From Amphimedon queenslandica (lineage: Eukaryota > Porifera > Demospongiae > Haplosclerida > Niphatidae): a stretch of DNA of 22,247 bases. This document shows, in pieces, positions 9,168 to 18,507 of this stretch (the first letter of the stretch is position 1; every line of letters begins with the position of its first letter). The notes beneath the pieces were generated by a model. That model saw only the letters and a program-made list of their open reading frames with translations. It ran no database searches and was not told the origin of the DNA. The position numbers and the translations under genes are program-made. The DNA lies in NCBI RefSeq assembly GCF_000090795.2, contig NW_003546382.1, positions 139,951 to 162,197 on the forward strand. The letters are read 5' to 3'.

Positions 9168-10330
9168 ATGTGTACGAATGATTACAGTAAATGTAATAAA
9201 ATTGGAGGTGATTTTAGAGCCAGCCATTTTTCCGAAAAACCATGGGCTATAGTACAGGGTATTATTCAGAATTTTGGCATTCTTAAAATGGCTGTAACTT
9301 GGAAAATTGAAGTTGGAATCAACTCAAACTTTCTACACAGCATAACAGGGCCGTAGCTAGGAACTTAAAATTGGGGGTTCGGAAATTGCTGCGCGCGAAG
9401 CGCGCAGCGAAAATTTTGACGAAAATGGGCGTGGCTGATAGGCGTGGTCTTAATTTACGCATCTCAGCCATGTGCTGACTCAGCTAAAATGGCTATCTGT
9501 GCTTCTCGCTGTTGCCAAAATGCTAATCCTGCTTTTGCAGTGCTGTTCTTCATGACAGGAGCTATTCTAAAACTTTTTTGCAGCTACAACAGGGGGGTTC
9601 GTCCGAACCCCCCGAACCCCCCCTGGCTACGGGCCTGCATAAGGACGTCAATATGTATCAGAAAATGTAATAAAAATTGGAAGTGATTTTGGAGCCATTT
9701 TTTGAAAAAAAGCATGGGCTATAGTACAGGATATTTTTCAGAATTTTGGCAAATTTATTAAATAGCTGTAACTTGGAAAATTGAAACTGGAATCAACTCA
9801 AACTTTCTACACAGCATAAGGACATCAATATGCATCAGAAAATGTAATAAAAATTGGAAGTGATTTTGGAGCCATTTTTTGGGAAAAAACATGGGGCTAT
9901 ATAGTACAGGGTATTTTTCAAAATTTTTGGCATTTTCTTATAATGGTCACAACTCGAAAAATTGAAGTCAAAATCAGCTCAAGCTTTCTACACAGCATAA
10001 AGACATCAATATTTATCAGAAAATATAATAAAAATTTGAGGTCGTTTTGGAGCCAATTTTTTTTTCTCTGGGCTATAGTACAAGGTATTTTTAGCATTTT
10101 GCCGATTTTTAAAAATGGTCGTAACTCCAAACTATTAGTTGGAATCAGGTCAAACTTTTTACACAGCTTGAGGACATCAATATGTATCAGAAAGTGTAAT
10201 AGAAATTTGCGTAATTTTAGAGAGCCATTTTTGGGAAAAGCATGGGCTATAAAACTCAAAAAACTATTAGTCAGAATCAGGTCAAACATTCTACATAGCA
10301 TCTTAAAAAGCACCAATATCAGTCCTGAAG
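9168..10330 (+). repeat. 177-bp tandem array, left copy (plus orientation)
   Basis: Units recur at about 177 bp: the CATGGGCTATAGTACAGG motif starts near 9241, 9713, 9890, 10067 (decayed) and 10241, with the first gap enlarged by the element at 9346-9637. Each unit also has CTACACAGCATAAGGACATC and ATCAGAAAATGTAATAAAAA. About five units. As 177 is a multiple of three, stop-free frames run through several units on both strands; I do not take them as genes. Confidence 0.8.
9346..9637. mobile_element. 292-bp terminal-inverted-repeat element inside the array
   Basis: Ends CAGGGCCGTAGCTAGG and the complement of CAGGCCCGTAGCCAGG; the flanks carry CATAA on both sides (9341-9345 and 9638-9642), consistent with a target-site duplication. 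Interior hairpin GCTGCGCGC-GAA-GCGCGCAGC at about 9388-9410 and a CCCCCC-rich right end. CAGGGGCGTAGCCAGG-type ends are common on small non-autonomous DNA elements of invertebrates. No transposase is present. Confidence 0.75.
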
Positions 10331-10786
10331 TTCAATAAATAATAAGGGTCTGTAATGTTACAATATAGTGCACAGTACTTAATATTGCTAAATACAGAAA
10401 CTAGTAATTTGTTCAGAATCAGCTCTAATTGCTAAAATTAGCCAATAAATTAAAATGCTAGTTAGTACACATGATTGAATGTGACCCGCAGATTAACTAC
10501 AGTCATTACATTTGCACGTTAGACTATAGTTACTGAATGTTAATAATACTGTAAATATAAGTAAGTTATATAATGAAGCTGCATGCATACAACAATAAGA
10601 AATTATTTTATTATCTATAGAAAGAAAGAGAAAATGAGTTGAAGAGTAATTAGAAAATTTCCACTAATACATAAATATTGAAGAAACTACATGGTGTATA
10701 AGGTGTATAATATAATGGTTACATGAGAATCACATTAAATACATTAAAATTGTGTATCATTAAATGGTGAGTAATTATGGTAGCTT
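10331..10786. other. Downstream flank of gene B
   Basis: No coding sequence is seen. This is likely 3' untranslated and intergenic sequence; AATAAA-like signals for the minus strand lie at about 10605. Confidence 0.45.
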
Positions 10787-13700
10787 TTAAGATACAATGT
10801 CATGTATTTGCGGGTCGATTTGTTCCTGTTCATGTTTCTCATAATGAGTTTTCTCCTTCATTCTCTTTTCTTCCTCGATCATAGCAAATATCATATCGTC
10901 AAAGATCTTTTGAAGATAGTTAGCTAATGCTGAGTCAGGATTAACTGCTTTAGCTATATCAATATCGTGTGGACGAGGTTTTAAACCAAATTCAACAACT
11001 AAAAACCTAACAAGCTCTAAATTAGAACTGATAGTAGCGTAATAAAGCAATGTTTTGTGATCAACAGTTTCAGCTAGTGCATTACATTTGAGATCAGCTA
11101 GAAAGTATTGTACTAACTCCTACTACCAGCTTCACATGCTCCATGAACTGAAGTGTATCCATTATTATCAGGATCATCAGGAGTACAGGGGAAGGTCTCT
11201 ATGAGATAACGTACCATACAAATATTATCAGAACGAGAAGCATAATGAAGAGGAGTACGACCAGACTTGTCTATAGGTATTGGGTTAGATTCAATGTTTG
11301 GTTTCAAATACTTGTATATATAAATTCTTTTTATTAAATGCAAGCAGGTGACACCATCTTCATCTTCTAATTCAGGATGTAGTCCATGTGTCTCGATTAG
11401 TGTTCTTACTATTCTGATATCTCCTCCCTCACATGCTGCATGAAGTAAACCACGTCCTCTATTATCCATTACATTAACACCTTGAGGATAAATACTGGCC
11501 AAATAATGAAAAATATCAATATGGCCATTACTGCAAGCTGTATGTAATACAGTGGATCCTTCATTATCAGTAGCTGTTAGGAGATCATGATGAGTAGAAC
11601 TACCAGTGACTGAAGACAGTAAAGTTTCAGCAGTGTCATCGTGACCAGAGGCAACTGCTAAATGTAATGGAGCTTGTCCTTCTTTGTTAGTAATTAATAG
11701 ATTATTGTTTGATAGACTGGCTTCTAGTAATAGAGATACCATATCCTTTCGTCCTAACCCGCAAGCATAATGTAATGGTGTATTACCATCTTTATTTTGT
11801 ACATTAATAAGTACAGCATTATTGTGTGTGTCGTGAGGACTCTCTGATAAATGCTTTATCTCACGTAACCAGACAACACTCATTGAGGGTATACTCTTAC
11901 TCAGTAAATATTCTAATATTTTATATCTATTAGCTGTCACAGCAAGATGTAGCGGCGTAAAATCTTGATGATTGGTTACATTAGGATTACAGTAATTATT
12001 ATCAATGAGATACTTCACTACATTAAAGTGACCCCTTGCTACTGATATGTGAACTGCTCCAGACCCTTCATCATCAGTAGCTGATAGATTACACTTTTTA
12101 CTAATAAGATATTTAATAACTTCTAACTGATTGAAGTACACTGCAGTAAGGAATGGAGTACGACCACGTCCTCCATCAAGTAGCTCAAGTGACGATGGTA
12201 TGTGTTCTATAATGTACTGGACCAAGTTCACTCCCTTACTACACGCTAAGTGAATAGGAGCCATTCCATCATTACTCATAGCACACATCAAATCTAACTG
12301 ATGATTCATATGCTTGACAACATGAGTGTGGCCTTTGAATGAGGCAAAGTGAATAATGTTCCAACCTTTGTTATCTGTTAGGCTCAAATTACACTTGTAA
12401 TCCTTTACATATAATTCCAGTAGTAAAATATCACCAGATTTAGCAGCATAATGAATTGGTAGCTTACCATTACTGTCAGCTTGATGAGGATCTAACTGAT
12501 AGGTAGTTATTAATTCTTTAACAAGAGATAAGTTAAGAGACAGTGAGGCATAATGTAAAGCAGTGAGGCAATTCTCATCAACTGCAGTAGGAGACAAACC
12601 TTGTTCAGTAATAAGATATTGAAGTAAATCTAAGTTACCACTCCATGCAGCATAATGTACAGATGTGCATCCTTTATTATTTGTTTTATTAATATCACAA
12701 TTCTGTACCTCAATGAGATATTGAGTGATATCAATATGACCATGACGACAAGAATAATGAAGACATGTAATACCATTATTAACAATAACATTAGGATCAC
12801 CGTTATGATTATTAATAAGATATTTAACACAGTTGATACTACCTGACTGGCAGGAGTTGGCTAATGGTACTTCACCAATATAATGAGTATTGTTAGCATA
12901 AAGATACATTAATGCACTAGTAGAACCTGATAAGGCAGCATTATGTACTTGAGACCTACCTAATGCATCATTGATATTATGTTCTTCTAATTCCTTTATG
13001 AGTAATGTATTGCCACTTTTTGATGCTAAATGAAGCAATGACTGACCATCATTTGTAGTAGCATTGACATCAAAGTTAGGGCAAGTGCTAGCTTTTCTGA
13101 GAAGTGAAGAAAACATTTTAACTCTTTCATTTCGTTTGATAAAATCAATGTTTTGTTTGATCGTAGTATTGTTAATAATCTCAATAACTGGTGCATCACG
13201 TTGTGCAAAAAGTTTACTATAAATAAGACCAGCTGGAAATTGCATACCTGCATAAGCAGCATAATGTAAACATGAATATCCATTATCATTATCATTAGCT
13301 AATAATGCTTCATTACCTTGAATACTAACAATATACTCAACAACTTGTGAAGAAGCAAACCATAAAGCAAACTGAAGTGGAGTCCGGCCATATCTATCCT
13401 TTACATCAATGGATAATTGATAATGATTTAAAAGATACTTGAAGAGCTCAACATTATTACTCATAGAAGAGTAATGCAATATGCCAAGTCCATAAAAATC
13501 AGAAGAATTTGAAACGAAGAGACGTTCAGCTTCAAGTTTATGGACTAATGCTAACTCTCCACTTATACAAGCTAACAATGATAATGAAGCAGCATGACAA
13601 TTAATCTGAGAAATGTTACAATTTCTCTCGATAAAGAATTCCACTAGGTCAGAATGGCCCCCCATTGCTGAGTACAGTAATGCAGTGTTATTGCTATTGT

Positions 13701-15797
13701 CTGGTTGATCAGGAGGAACGTGACATGTGCCTACTAGATATTGTACTATAGATAAGTGGCCTTTATAAGATGCCATATGGATACTAGATACACTATTATC
13801 ATCACCTTCATTAGGATCAATACCATATTGATGGATAAGTAGTTGAAGGATCTCAATGTGTCCACCGTATGATGCAGAGTGTAATGGAGTCCAGCCATGA
13901 AGACCACAATGATACGTATTGTAGCCAAACTCATTCAGAAGCCACTGTACTTCATCTTTTAATCCTCTCCAAGCTGCTTCATGTAATGGTGTACTGGTAT
14001 TCTCATACCATAATGGATCACATATATCTAAATACAGAACATAATAGCATATGCATGTATGACTATGAGTCACTTGTTGTACTTACCTATATCAGCTAAT
14101 GAGCGTTTAGCCTCTTCTATTGAGAACTATAAGGTTAAAATCAATATTAATGATATCACCACATAATCACAAACCTCTCTTAGATCATATGTTACATCAT
14201 TACATCTCAATTCAATGATACCAATGCTAGCTAACTGTTGTTGTAGCTTTGTATTTAGAGGAAATAGTCGAAAGTAAAGATAGTCAGGAATGAGATATTC
14301 TAGTATAACGGAACCAGGACGAACTCGAAGAAAATAAATATTATAATGAGGAATGTCACACTCTTTTGGTATTGCGCTACGAAAGAAGAAAAGGTCATCC
14401 AGTGTGTAGTCAGAACGATCAACTTTAGCAATCATTACTCGTGTACCAGGAGGAACATCGTTTATACCAAACTGCACAGAATCGACATCTTTGAGTAATC
14501 CACCACTGTTGATAAAATAATCCTTTAATTTCTCTTCATATTCTGACCAAGTTCTTTTCAATGTACGATTTTCACTTAGGAACACACGGGCTAGTCTGAC
14601 TATCAGTTCATAGTTGAACCATGATATATACTTGTCTTGTAAGGTTATGAAAAGGTTCTTAATAGTTTTAATGTTACTGAACTCTTCCCTAACTGCTTGT
14701 GCTGCAATTCGACTATCCCTCAAAGGACCCAACAGCAAATGAACACGCATCTCAAGGTAATCAATGATTTTGGGAAGAAGCTCTGGCTTAAAGGATTCCT
14801 TTGTCAGTTGTAATGCATCAGCAAAATTATCCTTTAGCTCAGATATTTTTTTCACTAAAGGAAAATTTTTTTCAAGATGACTTGGCTGACTGGCATAAAC
14901 AGCAGAGTCTATAAAAGAGGGAAAACATTTTCATTAACAATAAACACTAAATTCTGGGCACATTAATAGTACATTCCAATTAGATTATTGTATATCGGGT
15001 AGTTTTTGTGGCACTTATTTTCTTGGTTTTCGTGGTTTTGGGGCTTCTCACAAATATTAAACCCACAAAATCATTAAATGCCATCCCCTTACAGGCTATG
15101 TCAACTGTCAACCAAGAAAATTAAACCACAAATTTCACCATGAAATATTAGACCCACAAAAATAACCTGCTGTAGTGGCCTAACGGCCTTTGACAGAATT
15201 GCTATTTACTTGTTGATTTATTTGATTTTCCAGGTGACATTGCTTCTTCAATATCTTTTCTAGCAGCTGGTAGTGGACGTAAACATTCATTATCACTTGA
15301 ATTGCCTCCTCCTACAAATAATAATATTATCCCAAAATAATTTGGCACAAATTAGACACATGGAAGTATACCTGTTGACGTAGGAGTAGCTCCTCCAGTA
15401 GTAGCTGGTAGAGGATGTTCACGAGCTATCTTATCAGCTAAAGCTGGATCACCTCCTCCTTCTTTAACAGCTACACACACCATTCTCCAGCAAGGGGGGC
15501 CATAACACTCATAATCGTAACCTTTCTTTAGCCAATACTCTAGAACTTTCTGCAGGCAAGATACTGCATTTCCATGAGAGGTAGCTTCTATGATATTAAT
15601 GTCAGCTAATCTCAATCGTAAAGAAATGGCGAATGACTTCCAACTAGCAGAAATAGACTTCACTTCATCATACACTGAGTGATACTCATCAATACCTGAA
15701 ATACTCTTTATTAAATGTCAAATATACACACAAACTCACTTAGTTCTCTATTGCAAACGTTCATAAAAGAATCAGAGGAAGAAGGGCTTGTTGCCAT
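10787..15797 (-). CDS. Gene B: Death domain - divergent central module - ankyrin-repeat protein, frameshifted near the 3' end
   Basis: Exons: 15797-15740, 15695-15372, 15311-15210, 14908-14175, 14126-14087, then one long exon 14027-10787; joining phases agree. Length would be about 1500 aa. Residues 20-128 are a Death domain (SWKSFAISLRLRLADINIIE, LQKVLEYWLKKGYD, CWRMVCVAVKEGGGDPALAD). Residues 162-406 are a divergent copy of the central module of genes A and C. From residue 420 there are about 28 ankyrin repeats with TPLHxAxxxG cores (for example TPLHEAAWRG, TCLHYSCRHG, TPLHYACGLG), then a charged C-terminus rich in E and K. Ankyrin stacks bind proteins; the ligand is unknown. At about 11116-11125 the frame shifts by one base: the upstream frame stops at 11113, while the next frame continues the repeat (ELVQYFLADL) to TAA at 10789-10787. 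This is a real mutation or a sequence error. Confidence 0.75.
11113..14027 (-). other. Gene B ankyrin array, continuous part
   Basis: About 27 ankyrin repeats are read without interruption from one exon, at the usual 33-35 residue spacing. Two stretches break the period: a non-ankyrin insert after SCLHYAAYAG (about 40 residues rich in I, N, K; around 13230-13085), and a shortened repeat after TCLHL (IKRIYIYKYL; around 11345-11285) that lacks several residues of the normal loop. Lack of introns in this long stretch, against many in genes A and C, suggests repeat expansion within a single exon. Confidence 0.8.
14991..15174. mobile_element. MITE-like element, family 2, copy 2, in intron 3 of gene B
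   Basis: Ends TATATCGGGTAGTTTTTGTGG and the complement of TACAGCAGGTTATTTTTGTGG bound about 184 bp. The interior matches 6694-6903 in reverse orientation. It lies wholly inside the intron between exons 3 and 4 and does not touch the splice sites. Confidence 0.65.
15372..15797 (-). other. Gene B exons 1-2: start and Death domain
   Basis: Exon 1 (15797-15740) encodes a Ser-rich leader beginning MATSPSSSDSFMNVC; the codon split ends in phase 1 as in genes A and C. Exon 2 (15695-15372) holds the Death domain. It keeps the W in helix 1 (ASWKSFAISL), the I/D pair of helix 2 (ADINIIE), the CLxxxLxxWL pattern of helix 4, a second W (CWRMVC) and a final LADKIA helix. It is more divergent than the A/C pair, which have no W in helix 1. 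A short Ser/Lys linker follows in exon 3 (15311-15210). Confidence 0.72.
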
Positions 15798-15873
15798 TGT
15801 GTTGAAGGGAAGGAAGCCTAAACTGTAACACCCACGCAAAACTACGAGCCCCACCCCACCCACTACTATTAGA
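15798..15873. promoter_or_regulatory. Candidate bidirectional promoter
   Basis: This 76-bp gap separates the ATG of gene B (minus) from the ATG of the candidate plus-strand gene. It is C-rich and markedly more GC-rich than its surroundings (ACGAGCCCCACCCCACCCAC), with no TATA box that I can see. A compact shared promoter is inferred from the head-to-head layout; it fails if the plus-strand gene is not real. Confidence 0.35.
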
Positions 15874-17374
15874 ATGGCTGCCATTATGCAGGTAAGAAAT
15901 TGTTTTCGTCTTCATTTCTTATATATTTAGTCTCTTACAGGGTTGTCTTTCTATTAATAAATAAGAGTGTTGACTTTAGTGTGTTAGGCTGACCTCCAAA
16001 AGCCACTGTTGTGAGAATTAATTGTGAATTTGTGATATAGCATCCATTTTCACATAATAACTGCCAATGGAGGGGACCAACATAAAGTAAAGAAGAATCA
16101 ACTCTATTGTCTATAAATGAATCAATACAATAATGGAATTTGTTTTGCTGAAAATGGTGAGGAGAGGATGTAGGTGTAAAAATAGCTAATTTCCATGCTT
16201 TTTCTGAAAAATGGCTCCAAAATTACAAAAGTTTGTGCAAATTTCTAAAAAATACCCTGTACTCTAGCCCATGGTTTTTTCAAAAAAATTAATGACTCAA
16301 AAATTACCCCAATTTTTTATTACATTTTCTGATACATATTGATGTACTTATGCTGTGTAGAAAGTTTGAGTTGATTTCAACTTCAAATTTTAAAGTTATA
16401 GCCATTTTAAGAAAATGCCAAAATTTTGAAAAATACCCAATACTATAGCCCATGGTTTTTTTCAAAAAATGGCTAAAAAATTACCCCAACTTTTTATTAC
16501 ATTTTCTGATGCATATTGATGTACTTATGCTGTGTAGAAAGTTTGAGTTAATTCCAACTTCAAATTTTCAAGTTATGGCCATTTTAAGAAAATGCCAAAA
16601 TTCTAAAAAATATCCAAGGCTATAGCCCATGGTTTTTTCCGAAAAATGGCTCTGAAATCACCCCAAATTTTTATTACATTTTGTGGTACATGTTGATGTC
16701 CTTAGTCTGTGTAGCAAGTTTGAGCTGATTCCAACTTCAATTTTTCAAGTTACGACCATTTTAAGAAAATGCCAAAATTTGAAAAGTACTCAAGGCTATA
16801 TAGCCCATGGTTTTTTTCAAAAAATGGCTCAAAAATTACCCCAACTTTTTATTACATTTTCTGATACATATTGATGTACTTATGATGTTTAGAAAGTTTG
16901 AGTTGATTCCGACTTCAATTTTTCAAGTTACGACCATTTTAAGAAAATGCCAAAATCTGAAAAGTACTCAAGGCTATAGCCCATGGTTTTGTCCAAAAAA
17001 TGGCTCCAAAATCACCCCAAATTTTTATTATATTTTCTGATACATATTGATGTCCTTAGTGTGTGTAGCAAGTTTGAGCTGATTCCGACTTCAAATTTTA
17101 AAGTTACAGCCATTTTAAGAAAATGCCAAAATTATAAAAGAATATTTCTCTCCTCTCATAGGATTCTACTCTCAATACTTCTACACTATCAGTAGCTCCT
17201 CCTTTTCCTCCTACTCCAATTAACAAGAGCTCAATCCTCCCACTAAATTGGGATCTAGTGATTAACACTGTATGTGGAACTATAATTTTGTTTTTGTGCA
17301 TTTACATGCTCCATTGTTTTATTATTCATATCATACATATATTATTGTTCTGGTTTATTGCTGCTCTTGCATAG
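15874..17374 (+). CDS. Candidate small membrane protein, two exons, satellite array in its intron
   Basis: Exon 1 15874-15891 (MAAIMQ, donor GTAAGA) and exon 2 17162-17374 (after acceptor CTCATAG), both phase 0, would give a 76-aa protein. Exon 2 has a Ser/Thr/Pro-rich start (STLSVAPPFPPTPINKSS) and then a long hydrophobic stretch (WDLVINTVCGTIILFLCIYM, continuing to the stop), enough for one or two membrane segments. I do not recognise the family. The intron contains the right-hand 177-bp array. The start lies 76 bp from the start of gene B on the other strand. An alternative acceptor at about 15940 would give only a 13-residue product (MAAIMQ followed by GCLSINK), so the model is uncertain; an RNA read would settle it. 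Confidence 0.35.
16190..17140 (-). repeat. 177-bp tandem array, right copy (minus orientation)
   Basis: The AGCCCATGGTTTTTT motif starts at about 16266, 16447, 16624, 16802 and 16978 (spacings 181, 177, 178, 176), and each unit has ATTACATTTTCTGATACATA and AGTTTGAGTTGATTCCAACT. The sequence is the reverse complement of the left array unit. Units are 5 or a little more. Open frames in the array are periodic by-products. Confidence 0.85.
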
Positions 17375-17449
17375 AAAGTTTATTTATTTAAGTCAAATTT
17401 TTATTTTTTTATTAAAGGCTAAAAATATGTATTAAAAATTATTTGCGAT

Positions 17450-18507
17450 TTATACTGACATTACTCTTACATTAGTTACTCTAAAAAGCATTGAGTCATT
17501 GTCATCAAGATATTGCGTGTTATTCTTTTCGTTGTACTTCAGTTGCTCGTGTCGTAAAAATTCTGGGAATCCATATCCATTGAGTGCTCGTCCAGTTACA
17601 TTATACCATGCTACACGACCACCATACATCTCCTTAGGGTCTGTGAATTCATTGATTCGAATCACTTTCTCAGCATGATCTTGATCAGCACGGCAGTTTA
17701 CAGCTTGAAGTGTGAACTCGCCTCTAAATGGAAACTTGAGTTGGTCGTCATTTTCTCCTTTTGTAAGGTGAGCAAAAATAGATACATTTTTCCCTTTGTT
17801 TGCTCCTACCCCATTGGGATACACCATAAAAACAAACCTGTACCCTTGTTTTTCTTTTTGTGTGTAGAGAGGCCTATCACTGACATAACTTCCATTGGAT
17901 TTTTGAAGTGTCGAGAACTTATTGACTCTAAATTCGAAGAAAGGCCCACTGGTAGCAACTGAGATGGGTATTGAATTACCCTGGCCTGATAATTCTACAC
18001 TGGTAATACGAATCCTGATGCTATCATCTTTCATGTAGTCTTGGAAGAGTAGGTCTTGTGGTATAAATGTTGCTCCTCCCTGCCCAACAAAAGCTGCAGT
18101 GCCACTGCTTATCTGTATTCCATTGACTACTCTTCCAGTGGCCTCCAAATTTGAGTCATCATTAAATTCAATTTCCCCAGCAAAATGATCTTCGTCACGT
18201 TTCCGATTCAATAGCTCTAATTTTACTTTTCCCCTGACTGGCCATTTCAATGTTTCATCATGGTCGCCTCTCATTAAATGTATGTGAATGCTGAGATGTG
18301 TTCCACTTCCTTCTGACTCTCCATTAGCTCTCACTCTTAGACACAACTTGTATCCTTCTTGGTGAGAGTAGAAGCATGGGCTGTACCAATGGTCATTGCT
18401 TTTATGATGAGAAGCAAAAGATGTCATCAATACTTCTACTGGTAGAGCATGTGATTCTCTCCAGTCATCATGCAGTGTTGGAACTCGAGTCAATTTTAAT
18501 TTCGTAA
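17450..18507 (-). other. Gene C last exon: two MATH domains
   Basis: A single 1058-nt exon encodes both MATH domains, ending with the TAA at 17452-17450. Both show the TRAF-C pattern: an exposed SPxF/RPLY start, a GYxxxxxVxxNG strand, a histidine-rich or IFAHL strand followed by a GDHDETLKWP or GENDDQLKFP turn, and a terminal DSIRIRITSV or DSMLFRVTNV strand. The second domain is complete to the C-terminus. An AATAAA on the minus strand lies at about 17404-17399. Confidence 0.85.

Noticed and set aside
9444..9686. Plus-strand open frame of 80 residues
   Set aside because: Lies mostly within the 292-bp non-autonomous element and runs into the array.
9918..10338. Open frames of about 130 residues on both strands
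   Set aside because: Same array effect in the left copy; the two strands mirror each other.
16683..17195. Overlapping plus-strand open frames of 60-77 residues with repeated sequence
   Set aside because: They come from the 177-bp array; the period is a multiple of three, so any stop-free stretch recurs. No start context or family.
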